Source: Nelumbo lutea
Taxonomy: Eukaryota; Streptophyta; Magnoliopsida; Proteales; Nelumbonaceae
Length of the DNA stretch: 64,000 nucleotides
Assembly: GCA_022828595.1 (NCBI GenBank)
Contig: JAKGHH010000005.1
Span: 61,251,655 to 61,315,654, forward strand
Direction: 5' to 3'
The notes under the pieces are model-generated. The model was not told the DNA's origin and did no database searches. It saw nothing but the letters and a program-made list of their open reading frames with translations. Made by a program: the position numbers and the translations under genes. Position 1 is the stretch's first letter. Each line of letters begins with the position of its first letter. This document shows, one piece after another, positions 32,545-45,272 of the stretch.

Positions 32545-33373
32545 GGAGTCTTCAATGTACCAGATATCATTGGCAGAAGCCATCTCCGTATAGACATGGC
32601 CTAAGCCGCCGCCCCCCCCCCCCCCCTCCTTCTCTGGATCAATCAGCAAATACAAACTTAAAAATAATAATTAAAAGTTCAGGGAAAGACCCCACCAAGC
32701 GACACTTGACATAGAGTCAGATAGTATTTATTTCTCCCCACCAATACATCACAATGGTACCTAAATATATAACAAATAAAAAAACAACAGCAATTGTACA
32801 GTGCAATTCTTCTGAAACTGAAAAGATATCTGCATTCCCAAAATCAACTGGGAAAGAGATACAATTCCCAGGTTCCTGGAAGAGATCTAAGCCTGTAGGA
32901 GAGATTCCAAACAGTTGATATAAACCATTATAACAACATACTAAAATAAAATTTTACCACATTAAAGATCTATAGAGAAAATATATACGCACCAGAGAGA
33001 GAGAGAGAGAGAATATATCTGCATTCGTATTAACCAATCTGTGAATGCTCATTCTGAGAAATCAAAAGAAATTAAATGCATTTTCCCAAACTGACCGCAT
33101 ATCAAAAGACTTAAAGAACAAGGCGCGGAATCAAAACGAATAAATGAATGACAGCCATAGAAATACTATAATGCTGCATATTTTATCGAATTACTAGAAT
33201 TGAATGAATTAGATATGTAAATATCAATCAACCACAAGAAGCGAAAGAAGAACAAAATACATCCAATAACAATAAAGAAAAAAAAGTACTAATCTTCCGC
33301 TACATTGACTCTAATCGCAATAACGAAGAGAAATGCAAAACCTTCTTATATCAGACATGAACATATCAGTCCA

Positions 33374-34516
33374 TCAAGGCTGCTGCTGTGCATCCAAATA
33401 CCCAGCATCAACAAGCACCTTCTCCCTCTTTGCCAATTCAATGTCCTCATCCACCATCATTTTCACCAATTGCTCAAATCCAACCTTGGGCTTCCAGCCC
33501 AGTACACTCCTTGCCTTGGTCGAATCTCCCTTCAAATTATCCACTTCTGCCGGCCTAAAATACCGTTTGTCGATCACCACGTGATCTCTCCACTTCAACC
33601 CAACATACCCAAATGCCACCTCCAAGAATTCTTCCACCGTATGAGACTCTTCCGTCGCCACCACGTAATCATCCGGCTTGTCCTGCTGAAGCATTAACCA
33701 CATCGCTTCGACATAGTCTCCCGCAAACCCCCAATCCCTCGAAGCCTGCAAATTGCCCAAGAATAGTTTACTCTGGAGCCCGACCTTGATCCGGCCCACT
33801 GCTCGAGTTATCTTGCGAGTCACGAAATTCTCACCACGGCGCGGCGATTCGTGATTGAAGAGAACCCCGTTGCAGGCGAAGATGCCGTAAGCCTCCCTAT
33901 AGTTTACAGTGTACCAATGCGCAGCACACTTGGCAGCGGCGTAAGGGGATCGGGGATGAAATGGGGAGGATTCTGATTGGGGAGGTGGTGTTGATCCGAA
34001 CATTTCGGAGGATCCGGCCTGGTAGTAGCAGATGTGAGTACGGCCAGTAGCAGAAATATGGGATCGTACGGCTTCGAGAAGGCGGAGGGCACCGGTGGCA
34101 ACGACGTCGGCAGTGTAGTCGGGGATCTCAAAGGAGACGGCGACGTGGGACTGGGCGGCGAGGTTGTAGATCTCGTCGGGAAGGATGATGTCGAGCCAGC
34201 GGCGGAGAGAGGAGGCGTCGGTTAAGTCGGCGTAGTGTAGCTTCATGTGAGCCTTATGGGAATTGTGGGGATCGATGTAGATGTGATTGATGCGCTGGGT
34301 ATTGAAGTTGGAAGAGCGGCGGATGAGGCCATGGACCTCGTAGCCCTTGCAGAGAAGGAACTCCGTGAGGTAAGAACCGTCCTGACCGGTGATACCAGTG
34401 ATCAAGGCTTTCTTGCGCCCCTGTGGCTGTGAAGGGGTTTTCGGCGTGGTGTGTCCGCCGTTGATTGCAGCGGCAGATCCGGATGTAGAGGAGGTGTGAT
34501 TTTCGGAGGACGACAT
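33374..34516 (-). CDS. GMD: GDP-mannose 4,6-dehydratase
   Basis: It converts GDP-D-mannose to GDP-4-keto-6-deoxy-D-mannose, the first step of GDP-L-fucose synthesis for cell-wall polysaccharides and glycoproteins; it acts in the cytosol. The single exon encodes 380 aa. After a variable Ser/Gly/Pro-rich N-terminus the short-chain dehydrogenase fold starts with the NADP-binding [19 protein letters not shown]. It continues with [31 protein letters not shown], the catalytic SSEMFG (Ser/Glu), [10 protein letters not shown] (Tyr and Lys of YxxxK) and [17 protein letters not shown]. It ends [31 protein letters not shown]. All key residues are present. The ATG at 34516 is chosen; the open frame extends seven codons upstream but offers no other ATG. 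Arabidopsis MUR1 and GMD1 are also intronless and of similar length. Confidence 0.97.
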   Translation of the reverse strand: MSSSENHTSSTSGSAAAINGGHTTPKTPSQPQGRKKALITGITGQDGSYLTEFLLCKGYEVHGLIRRSSNFNTQRINHIYIDPHNSHKAHMKLHYADLTDASSLRRWLDIILPDEIYNLAAQSHVAVSFEIPDYTADVVATGALRLLEAVRSHISATGRTHICYYQAGSSEMFGSTPPPQSESSPFHPRSPYAAAKCAAHWYTVNYREAYGIFACNGVLFNHESPRRGENFVTRKITRAVGRIKVGLQSKLFLGNLQASRDWGFAGDYVEAMWLMLQQDKPDDYVVATEESHTVEEFLEVAFGYVGLKWRDHVVIDKRYFRPAEVDNLKGDSTKARSVLGWKPKVGFEQLVKMMVDEDIELAKREKVLVDAGYLDAQQQP

Positions 34517-35137
34517 TTTATTGCTTGTTAGCAACAACTCTCTCTGTTCCTATTTTCTGGTTCTGTATTTATTTCTTTGATAAAGTAGAATTGAGCGACG
34601 AGGAAGAGGATGAAGCGAAACTGGAAAGAGATAAGAAGCGGAAGACGGAGGAGAAGGGACTCTTCTCGTTATTAATTTTAAGATCACGACTGGGTCTGTG
34701 TGGGAGTCGTCAGGACTCAGGAGTCAGCAGTGGAGGCTCGTTTGGTCTTCCTTCTAAATTCGTCCTGTACTACTCTCAGGTCTCTGCTCACACGACCGTG
34801 GCGCTTTCTTTGTTTTATTTCAGCAGTTGGTTCATCTCATTGCTTGGACGTTGGGACTTGGGAGGACCGGAAGTTAGTCGATACTCGACACACTTTAAAT
34901 ATCTGGACCGTTTCTTTGATTGTTTAAAGATGTCCGGTCCGGACGATAGATGATTAGATATTTGGATGGCTGATGGACTTAGAGTTGGACTTTTCTGCCA
35001 TCGACTATAAGCAGCTGGATATGCGGGTCCACACTCTACAGTGAGGATGTTTCAGTTTTCTTCATTCGTGTGTGTCAGATTTGAGAATCCGAATCCCACC
35101 GACAGATACATGGAAATGGAATTCACAATTCACATCT
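34517..35137. other. 5' region of the dehydratase gene
   Basis: Presumed 5' UTR and promoter for the minus-strand dehydratase. A plus-strand open stretch (34525-34953) has low complexity and no family resemblance; I do not call it a gene. No convincing TATA box was found. Confidence 0.4.
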
Positions 35138-35262
35138 GCGCCCCACAATGTTGCACAGCGCATCCTCGCCTTGCATTATATTAGATCCGATGATGTCTTC
35201 ATCCGAAAATATTTCTAATACAAGGCGGAGATGCGCTGTAAGAGACCGATCTGAACTCATAT
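35138..35262. mobile_element. Foldback MITE, copy 2 (diverged)
   Basis: The arms pair: GCGCATCCTCGCCTTG on the left and, inverted, GCGCATCTCCGCCTTGTATT on the right. The central GATGATGTCTTCATCC corresponds to the loop region of copy 1. The outer CCCCACAATGTTGCACAG matches the ACAATGTCCCACAG word of copy 1. Confidence 0.55.
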
Positions 35263-36406
35263 AACTTAGTGGAGTCTTCTTTTTTTTGTTTTTTGTGTGG
35301 AGGTGCTATTAATTTACCTTAACATACGAAGCTTGAATATCTTATCCTTCGCCAACCTGTACCATTTGGTTTACATCCTTGAGTTCCTGTTGATGCGGGT
35401 GCAAATTGGGCTGGTCCAACTTGAACTTGAACCGATCCATCCCGTAATTTTATGGATTTTCGGTTCACAGACATATATACATAAATAAATGCATATATAT
35501 ATATATATATATGTATAAATATATGTTTTTATCAAATTTTAATTTGAAATGATTGAATAACAAAAACTTGGCCTAGTCTCAAGTCCAACGTACATTGGGC
35601 CTTGATGATCAAAATATCAATACATACCGACACAAGAAATGAGATATTGGTTTGCATCAATAGGCTGATACTCTTTTTTTTTTCATTTTATCAGCCTGAA
35701 TAATTCTCAAACAAGTTTAGAGGGATGCTTTCTATCATCCAAAATGTTCAAAACCCCAAACCCTGATGTATCTATGACCTTGGATTGGATATAGATGCAA
35801 TACACCCAATATTTTAGTCTTACTTTTGAGCCTTCGACAATACAGGATAAAAGCCTCCATTACAGAAAAAAGAAAAAGAAAAGAAAAGAAATATTACTTT
35901 TGTCTTTCGATTAAAACTGTATTCTCTGTCTTCTTCAGTTGAGCAGAAAGGACTATGGAGAGTTAGAATTGTAAAGTGGGTCAGACCATTCGTGGGCCAG
36001 CACGGTTCAGTACGACTTGGGTAATATTAGGCCCAGCCCCGTCACTGTAGTAAGTCATACCATGCTGGGCTTGGGTTACACAGCATGGAGTAAAATCTTA
36101 AAATTGTATATATTAAAATTTATATGGAATAAAATTGCAAGTTTTTTCAATTTTCTATTTATATTTTTTTTCAGATTTTTTCTAAAATATCATATCGCCC
36201 ACGGCCTGGTACAGCATGAGCCCACCTGGGTTAATGCTGCAGGCCATGCCTGAATTCCCTTTTGAGCCAAATGGGAAACCAACTCACCTTCCCCACAAAG
36301 AGATTTTCTAGTTGTAATGTACAAAATCTTATCTGGCATTCTTGTGGGACCTTTGACGACTTTCAGCCTTTTGTGATTGGGATAATAGGATATAAGGGCA
36401 ACTTTT
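35263..36406. other. Spacer with a hAT-2-like fragment
   Basis: Near 35968 the words TTGTAAAGTGGGTCAG, GTGGGCCAGCACGG and, near 36200, CGGCCTGGTACAGCATGAGC recall the termini and subterminal repeats of hAT-2. No matching right end or TSD is visible. No gene is seen. Confidence 0.35.
35490..35513. repeat. (AT)n microsatellite
   Basis: Short alternating AT run. Confidence 0.65.
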
Positions 36407-36835
36407 GGGGTTTAATATTAATAAAAATAATATTCAAAAAAAATTAAAGATATATTAACTTTTTAAAAATAATATTAATAACGTGTAAAAACACTGTTCA
36501 TCATCTTATTCTTGCCATTTGTTTACCAGCGCCATCGTCCGCTGCCGCCTCCGCCTCCGCCAACGTTGTCGGAGGTAGCCAGAGGCAAAGGTGGCAGCGC
36601 TGGCACTGGTGGTCATTCCTCTGCCCAATGCTGCTGTCTCTGTGCACCTCTGCCTCCGGCCACCTCCGGCAACATTGCCAAAGGCGGAGGCGGTGGCGGG
36701 CGGCGGTGCTGGTGAATAAATGACAAGAAAAAAATGATGAACAATGTTTTTGCCTTTTTATTGATATTATTTTAAAAAAGTTTAATTTTTTTTTTTAAAT
36801 ATTACTTTTATTGATATCAAATGTACTATTACCCC
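36407..36835. mobile_element. Foldback element with GC-rich core
   Basis: Two arms of about 160 bp pair. From the left: GGGGTTTAATATTAATAAAA, ACACTGTTCATCATCTTATT, CCATTTGTTTACCAGCGCC, GCCGCCTCCGCCTCCGCC. The inverted right arm gives GGGGTAATAGTACATTTGAT, ACATTGTTCATCATTTTTTT, TCATTTATTCACCAGCACC, GCCACCGCCTCCGCC. The core is unusually GC-rich for the region. The 67-codon proline/glycine-rich ORF at 36512-36715 arises from this palindrome and is not called a gene. No TSD was found. Confidence 0.6.
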
Positions 36836-37689
36836 TTTGTTCTTTGCACTACTCACAAGGTCAGCAAAGCTGTTTATGCCTTCACCCCAAGTATGATGCT
36901 TTATCAGATAATTAAAGAGAAATAACAAACTTTGTCTAAATTTTTTACATTTTGCAAGATGTCAACTGATTAGTTGTAATTCTGATGGGTGGACTTGCTC
37001 CTGCGCAAACCAGGCATGACAGGTTTCATCATTCCCAATGCCATTGTTTTGACTTTGGTTGTCTAGTAGAAAGAAGTAAAATAGAGAAAACTAATCCAAA
37101 TGCAAATGCAACTTAGGTGTTTATCGATGTAAATTGTTTTCACTTGTTCTTGTTTTCTTCCACTTTTTCTTATTGTGAGTTGCAAAAACAAATCAAAATC
37201 ATTTGATCTGATTTGATTTGATTTGAAAACAAATTGATTCATTAAACAAAAATTGAAAACTCAAGCACAGTTATAATAGAGGAGGTTTTGTAGAGAAGAA
37301 ATAAATGATCCTTTATTAGACTTACTCTCCCTTACACTTGGTAAAAAGACTCTACTCCTTTCATAGTTCATACTAATAAAACATCACAATTAAAGTCCTA
37401 TTCTAACAAAATAACTTGACACTGACTAAAAGAGATTGACCGCGCAAAAGAAACTTCTCCTAATATGAAACAAACTAGTACTCGGGTTTTCTCGATTTAC
37501 TATTTCTTAACAGCCTCTCTTAAATCGAGATCTTCAAATGTTACCATTCATTCCCAACATCTTCTTTAGCTGGTCAAACCTATCGGCCTTTTCTACAATT
37601 TGATCTTCTGATTGACAAAACTCAAGGACAACCTCTTTGTCTTTCACTAGATCCCTTCTTCCATGAAAAGCTGGATTGTTTGATGGTGC
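36836..37689. other. Spacer and possible end region of the Copia element
   Basis: 37480-37690 continues the minus-strand Copia fragment without recognisable domains and may include degraded LTR sequence; no LTR pair was identified. The rest shows nothing I can name. Confidence 0.3.
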
Positions 37690-40060
37690 AATTGCCAACT
37701 TATTTTCTTAATTTGTTGGAACATTCTGCTTGTGATGATGTATTTCATTAAGCATCCGCCTTAGCCATATCACTTGTGTAGCAGAGTAAGCTATTGTAAT
37801 ATATATTCCACTTCTGCTGTAGAAGGTGCAACCACTCGTACTTTTCCTCTTCTCGATATCTCCAACCCAATTACTATCAATGTATCCTACCAATTCAGAT
37901 TTCTCAATTACAACAGAGTAGAAAATACCACTATATATCTTGTGTACATTTTACATAGCGTAAAATTCTTTTTGCAGCCTGCAAGTGTGATTGGTTTGGG
38001 GATTCCATAAATATGCTAATAATTCCAACCCTATATACAATATTTGGTCTAGTAGAAATCAAGTATCTTAAACTACCTACTAACCTTTTAAAGCATGTGA
38101 AATTTACCCCACAACGTCCCACAGCACATCCCCACCGTCATCATCGGGAGATGTTCTCAAATTGGATTTCACGGCGGAGATGTGGTGTGGGACGTTGTGG
38201 GGGGCTGATACAGTCTCCTTCAATTGGTGCCTAAATTGGATTACAAGCGTCCATCTTGAATCTTTTCAAAATATCGTTAGCATATTTTATTTGTGAGATA
38301 AATATACCTTTCTCTGTTTGGGTTTTGGGACACTTCAATGGCAAGAAAGTAGGACCAATCATAACCCTAAATCTGTCATCTCAAATTGACCAATCATAGC
38401 CTCCCTAAATTCTTTATTCATCAACTGATTATTCCCGGTAAGCAGAGATCAAATCATCTACGTATAGGCAAACAATGAGCACTGTACCTTGTTCATTTGT
38501 CTTGACATACATACAGAGTGTATTCATATGGACACTTTTGAAATCCATGCTTCTAAAAACAAGTATCAATACGAGTATACCAAGCCCTTGGCGCTTGCTT
38601 TAACCCGTGTAATGCTCTTTTTGGCCTATAGACCTGATTTTCTTTTCCTTCTTTTACATAACCTAAAGTATACTTCTTCTTCAAGCACACCAATACTTGA
38701 AAATAATCAATACCAAGTTTTTGTTTATAACCTTTGACAACTAACCTGGCTTTTAAATGATCTACTTCTTCGCTTGGCTTGTATTTGTTTTGTATACCCA
38801 CTTAACACCAATTGAAGAATAGTAAATTTCCAGAGTGTCATTCTTTTCAATTGCATGAATTTCATGGCCTATGGCTTTAATCCACCTGTGATCACGAGAT
38901 GCCTCCTCGGATGGCATAGTTTATCATGTCTTCATCCGAAATATCATCGATCACTGATCACTTCAGCGAGCAGGCATGACATGTTGACATTGAGGACGTC
39001 TCGATGGTTGTCCTTGTGTTGGCACAGTATTTGGTGGTGGAAAGTGTTAGCAATTGGTAACATACTTTGTTCTTCAAATTGTTTTTCTTCATCATTCCAA
39101 AACAAACCAACCTTGTTGCCTTTCCTCCTTTTGAGTCCAATCCCAAACTCCTTGTTCATCAAACGTAACATCTCGACTAGTAATAACTTTTCATGTATCT
39201 GGATTGTACAGCTTGTAACCTTTTGTCACATTTCTATACCATACTTATTGTTGGTTTTATCGTCAAGCTTCTCACCCGAACACCCTAATGTGGAGTCATG
39301 TTTTGAACAAAACACTTTTTGTGGATTCAACAAGTAAATAGCACATGTAACTACTTCAGCCCACAATGAACCATATCCATGGGGAGTGCTTCTTGCAGTT
39401 AATTAGTTGACGTTTAATACTACATTTTTCAAAAAAGGAGTTACTTGCAGTATACTCTCCTCCCCTACCAGTCCTCAACACTTTAACTGGGTAACCACTT
39501 AATTTGCTTTTCAACCTAAGCCTTAAAGGATTTGAAAATATCACACGCATCTGATTTTTTGTTTCAAAAAATAAATCCAGGTTTTCCTATATGAGGAACT
39601 TCCAATGGCCCACATAGATCTGAGTGAACTAACTCGGATGGCCTTTTGACTCCCTAAAAAAGTAATTTCCCATGATGCAAGCAAGCTTTACAAACTTTAT
39701 TAGAAAATTTAATCATAGGTAGCCCAAATACCATGTTCTTTAAGTGCCCATGCCCATAACGCATGTACCAATGTACCATAGCCAATCACCACAATCCAAC
39801 ATTAAATAGTTGTCACAATGAACATATAAAGGAAATAAACGATTTGGAGACATCTTTACCTTTGCAATTAGTCCCTTCTGATCATCATTGATGTTGTAAA
39901 CTCCACTGCTTATTTGTATGTCATATCCTCTTTGTGAAAGTTGTCCCAAACTCAGGAGATTTTGGTGAAAACCAGGTACATGGTATACATCTAATATGTA
40001 TTTCTATGAACCATCCTTCAATCTGATTGGAATTTTTCCCTTCCCCATTACAGGAACTTC
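37690..40060 (-). pseudogene. Ty1/Copia retrotransposon polyprotein remnant
   Basis: On the minus strand the domains follow in normal Copia order, broken by stops and deletions. Protease/linker end: LSQRGYDIQISSGVYNINDD (39949-39890). Gag-pre-integrase: CKACLHHGKLLF near 39690. Integrase core: GYPVKVLRTGRGGEYTA (39490). Reverse transcriptase: KARLVVKGYKQKLGIDYFQV (38760), KRALHGLKQAPRAWYTRID (38610), LYVDDLIS (38465; YVDD) and SQIKYANDILKRFKMDAC (38270). RNase H: FKRLVGSLRYLISTRPNI (38085) and GYIDSNWVGDIEKRKSTSGC (37885). A foldback MITE interrupts it at 38100-38210. Gag and both LTRs are missing or unrecognisable. Confidence 0.88.
38100..38210. mobile_element. Foldback MITE, copy 3 (inserted in Copia)
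   Basis: The left arm ACCCCACAACGTCCCACAGC and the right arm ending GTGTGGGACGTTGTGGGGGG belong to the family of copy 1. The word CATCATCGGGAGATGTTC is shared with its loop. It splits the Copia reverse transcriptase/RNase H frame between the RFKMDAC and FKRLVGSL segments. Confidence 0.6.
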
Positions 40061-40820
40061 ACTTTAGAAGGGATTGACTCATCTAACTCAGCAGATCCAA
40101 ACTCTTTTCAGATGGAGATTTATTGCTGTATTACAAGGTATTATTGATGTAAAATATAATCAGGTTTTATTAGGTCAGAGCCGATTCCATTAACAAATAA
40201 TAACCAGTTATGCACTTATGCAATGGTTGTAGAATTATAGGCCCAACACTCAACAGCAACCTAATTTCTTACCTCTCCCGGCATGTCACATGTACACCCT
40301 GTCCAAAATCAGATTTAACCATTGACTGACCTGTTTCAAACCAGACCTAGCCTGTTCTCCCACGATATTCAAATAAAGAATTAGCTGTAATCACGATGAA
40401 AAAAGAGAAATATACTTGATTATCAAATCAACCAAATGCCTTGACGGCTTGACCGAAAAATTTTAAAAAAATGAAACCCAACAAATGCAAAGAAAATCAA
40501 AATGGGTAGGTTCGATTCGTAGGTGTTAGCCGTCACACACATGATGTTTTTTTTAAGACAAAGGCAAATTTTATTACAGAGAAGTACGGATAGGTCTAAT
40601 GCAGATTTGTGATTTCTACTGCAAATTTCAAAATGTTAAAACTTTCTATTTTATACATCAATGCCCGCCTAACACTCACCCCAATTGTACTTTGGGCCTA
40701 AAAACTCTTACCCTAGGCTGAACCGTCATTCTCCCTTTTTATTAATCATATTGCAGACTAAATGTTACATGTATGCATTGGAATCCATGGCTTTATTTAT
40801 TATCGGATTTTTCTTAAAAA
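40061..40820. other. Spacer without recognised gene
   Basis: Low-complexity spacer between the Copia remnant and the left Mutator-type repeat. No gene is seen. Confidence 0.35.
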
Positions 40821-42764
40821 GGGAAAAATTCATGATCAATACCCTAAACTTTAGGGGTTGTCTTAAGTTTGTCCTCAAACTTTCAAACATGTCTTTACAA
40901 TTTATAGTACCTTGAACTTTCAAACTGTGTCTAATAGGTCCCTATCATTAACGGTCCATCAGTTATCTAATCACGTGATGACATGTGCCACTTAAAACTC
41001 TTAAAAAATCAAAACTATCGTTTGAAATAAGACATTGTTCATTGTCTTCTACCTTTCGTGGGCAACAGTATACCTAAACAAAATCATAATATGAATTATC
41101 TGCAATGGAATATGCCTCTAAACAAAGCAAATGAGAAGTTCCTCGGTCTTCAAAGATCGACCTTGGAGATATCGGAGGTGTTTGGCAAGTCTTTTTAAGA
41201 AAATCTTCCAAAAGCTCAAAACCTTAAAAGACTAATGAACTTTCATAGGTAGATCTTCAAAGACCAAAGACCATTTGGTTGCAATTATTTTTCATAGATC
41301 TTCTTAGAAGGCAAACAGACCCAAAGACCGTTCAGAAACACATATAGCACAACAAATAAGTGTTGAGCATTTAAATGGAAATACACCTAGGGGTAGCAAT
41401 TTTCCCCATCCCCGACAGGTACTCGGGCTCCCCGACCCCATCGGGTCGGGGATGGGGAGTACCTTGGCGGGGTCGGGGTCAAGGATGGGGCTACCCATGA
41501 ATCCCCGATCGGGGACGGGGATGGGGACAGGGAATGCAATCCCCGCCTCGACCCATCCCTGGTTAATATTATATATATTATATTATATTATATTATATAT
41601 ATCATATATAATATAGTATATGAGTATAATAATTATTAATTTATTCATAAAACAGTAAAAACTAAAATAGAATTTGAAGAAAAGTTAGAAAACCTTAACC
41701 CTCAAGTAATCGTGTCTTCATTCTTCAACAGATTCAAGACTCAAGAGAGGCGTGAGGCGACTAAACCACAGAACCAATTAACCCTAGCTTCATCTTTGTT
41801 GTTGATTCGCTAACCGTCGACCGCCGATCGCCGTCACTGATTGTCACCACTGCCCACTCGCCCACCGGACATTGAACAGAGGAGAGGAAGAGATACTCGA
41901 GTCTCAAGTCTCGATAGAGGCCATAGAACTAAGGAAGAGACTTCGTCTTCGTCATCGATGCTGATTCGCCGACCTCTGACCTCCGTCATCATCGCCAACC
42001 ACCATCGCCATCGTTGTCACCCTTCAAACTCTCTCTCATCAGTCATCACCAGTCGCCATTGATCTCCAATTTTCCATTATATTCTAGACTCTAGAAAATA
42101 AATCCTAATTATCTGTTATAGTTCTTACGTCAAACTTCAGAGTTCAAGTTCAAATGCAGTTTCAGCCGAACCCAAATGAAATGTTGAGAGTATGAGCTGA
42201 ACCCAAATGAAATGCTCAAATGCAATTTCAGGCTTCCAGCCGAACCTTGGTTGAAATGCAATAGTATGAGGCTATGAGCCAACCCAAATGAATAATCACC
42301 CTTCAGATTTTAGTCTTCAAATCTCCCTAAGATGCAGAATGACCCGAACTCTGAAATGTAGTATGAGGCTATGAGCTGAACCATGAAATGCAGTATGGGT
42401 CAAACTCAAATCACCCTTCAGATCTCCCCATCTTTGTTAGGCTGTTAGCCTATTACCAACTTACTATATGTTATTTTATCAAAACATTAATTTTATTGTT
42501 TATTATTTTATAATTTGAATAATCATTGAATTGCTTATGTCATTATAATTTTTAGTTTTATCATATTCTAGAAATTTTTAATTCACATTGGGTTTGTGTT
42601 TTTGCATTTGATATTTTGATATAAGTTGGTATTGATAATTTGGTATTCATTAATCGAGGGTCACCATATTCAGATATACTTATTATTTAATTCATGTTTG
42701 GTGTTAGGTTTTTTTTTTAGATTTATAATTGATGGGATTTTTTGCTTTTTAATTTTTCTCCAGT

Positions 42765-45272
42765 TTTAAAATATGGAACTCAAGCTAAAAGTTCTAAATC
42801 GGAGACACCTATTGGTAGCAATCAATCTCCAATTGGGGTTGAACTTGAACACTCTCAAACTCCAGCTTTATCAACTCCAATTGGTTCTCCAAGTGAGTCA
42901 CCCGTTGAATTTCCCACTCAAAATTCTAATGAAAATTTGGTTGATGATTCAGACTCAACTGGTTAAGCCCCCAATGCTGTTGGTGTAAAAAGGAAATTAA
43001 CATATGTTGTTTGGAATCATTTCAAAAAGATAAAAGTGAATGGAGTGGATAAGGCGGAGTGTAATTATTGTCATAAAAAGCTTGGAGGCAATAGTAAAAG
43101 TGAGACAACTCATTTGCATGACCATTATAAGACTTATCCAAGAAGGTCTTATGAAGATATAAAGCAACATGTTCTAGTAAAAGAACAAAGAAAGGTTGAT
43201 GGGAAAGTTTGTGTTAGTAATTATCATTTTGATCAAGATGGTTCAAGAAAAGACTTAGCCTCCATGATAATTTTACATGAATACCCACTTTCAATAGTTG
43301 AACATTGTAGATTTAGGAAATACACAACTAGTCTTCAACCTCTGTTTAAGGTTCCTTCTCGAAATACTATCAAAAGTGACATTTTGAAGATATATGACAA
43401 TGAGAAATAAAAAACATTGCACTTTTTGGAGAAGAATCCTAGTAGGGTTGCAATAACTACTGATATGTGGACGACTAGCAACCAAAAGAAAGGCTTTATG
43501 GCTATCATGGCGCATTTCATTGATGATAATTAGGAAATGCAAAGTCGGATTATGAGGTATTTAGTTTTCAACACGTTACTTTAAAATTTAATTTTCTTAA
43601 GACAGAGTCAAAATTCTTTTTGTATTATTAGTAGTTTGATTTTAAAACAAATATTTGAGACTTGTTCTTACTAGTAAATTAATATTGCATTTTTAGGTTT
43701 GTTTATATGCCTTGTCCACACACTTCAAAAGCACTTTCTAATGTTTTAGTCGATTGCATGATGGATTAGAATATTGATAGGAAATTGTCGACAATAACAG
43801 TTGATAATTGCTCCACTAATGATTCCCTCGTTGAGATTATCTTGGGTAATCTTAACACTGGTGCACTTATGTTAGATGGAAAATTGTTTCACGTGCGTTG
43901 TTATGCTCATATTCTCAATTTAATTGTCCAAGATGGATTGGGGATCATTGGAAAAGGCACAGAAAGGGTTAGAAATAGTGTGGCTTTTTGGGTAGCATCA
44001 CCCAAAAGAGAGCAAGTTTTTAGAGAAGCAGCACGTCAGTTGCAAATATCAAGCTCAAAAAAAATGATTCTTGATTGTAAGACTCAATGGAACTCGACAT
44101 ACTTGATGCTTGGTGTTGCTTTAATTTATAAAGATGTATTTCATCAGTTGAAACAATGAGAGCCTTTGTATAAATGCTTGCCAATTGATAAGGATTGAAA
44201 TTTAGCTAAGGAGATTTGTGAGAGGTTGCAAGTATTTTATAATGTGATTAAAATATTTTCTTGGACTAAATATCCAACGACAAACAAGTTCTTTCCATTG
44301 ATTTGTGAGATTGGACTTTCATTATCTCAGTGGCTCCTATGTTCTAATGAGATTATTAGAACAATGGCATCAAGTATGTTGGCTAAATTTGATAAATATT
44401 GGTGCATCATTCATGGAGTAAAGGCCGTAGAATGTGTTTTGGCTTCAAGTTTCAAGTTGAAGCTATTAGAGTATTTCTTTCCTAAACTTTATGGAAGTTT
44501 TGTTTCAGATGAAATTATGAGGATTCGTCAACTTTGTTGTGATTTACTCAATGAGTATCAATCAAGATCAAACTCTAGCAAGAATACTCATCAGTGGAAG
44601 GGAATTTCTTCATCTTCGTCTCATTGTCCAACAATGAATGATTCTATAGATTTCAATTTTCTCTATGGGTATGATTCATTTATTGACGATTCTGATGATA
44701 CGACAATGAAATCTAAGTTGGATCATTATTTGGAACAGAAAATCTTGCCAAGAGATCCAGATTTTGATATATTGGCTTAGTGGAAGTCCAATGAAATCAA
44801 GTATCCAACATTGCAGAAGATTGCTAGGGACATTTTAGCTATTCCCATTTCAACTGTGGCTTCCGAGTCTGCTTTCAATACCGGTGGTAGATTGGTGAGT
44901 CATCATCGCAGTAGACTTCATGTTAAAACTTTGGAAGCGTTAATGTGTGCTCAAAATTGGTTATTGAAGCAAGTACAAGGTATTGGAATTAATATTATAA
45001 ACTATTAGTTTTTTTTATGTATATCTAATTTGATGCCTTTAATTTTATTTTATTGCTTTTCTTTTTAGGTGTTCATTCAAAAGTTAGAGATGCATATTAC
45101 CACACAATTGAATATGATTCTGATGTTGATGAGGTATTAAATATGCTTCTTAATTTGATTATTAATGTTCAAGAATTTTGTGATTCTTATTTGTATTTGT
45201 AATCGATAATTACTTTAATTTTTGCAGGAAAGCCTCTTGACAAGTCGATCTCAATCAAGTCAGACTACTTGA
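42765..45272 (+). pseudogene. hAT-1 transposase (BED finger, RNase H-like, hAT dimerisation), seven stops
   Basis: Hallmarks of an Ac/hAT-type transposase lie in order on the plus strand: a Ser/Thr/Pro-rich N-terminus; a BED finger (VVWNHFKKIKVNGVDKAECN, YCHKKLGG, THLHDH) at 43009-43120; the catalytic region (RVAITTDMWTTSN near 43447, LSTITVDNCSTNDSLVEIIL near 43780, CYAHILNLIVQDGL, TQWNSTYLMLGVAL near 44085); and the dimerisation domain (KYPTLQKIARDILAIPISTV, ASESAFNTGGRLVSHHRSRL, near 44800-44930). Introns run from about 43560 to 43696, from 44980 to 45068 and from 45134 to 45227; the last exons end at the TGA at 45270-45272. In-frame stops lie at 42964, 43408, 43531, 43767, 44157, 44195 and 44778; four replace tryptophans expected in the family. 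This copy cannot make a full transposase. Confidence 0.87.

Noticed and set aside
34525..34953. 142-aa plus-strand ORF upstream of the dehydratase
   Set aside because: It lies in the 5' UTR/promoter of the opposite-strand gene and has no recognisable domain.
36512..36715. 67-aa Pro/Gly/Cys-rich ORF
   Set aside because: Product of the GC-rich palindrome; both strands of the arms give similar low-complexity peptides.
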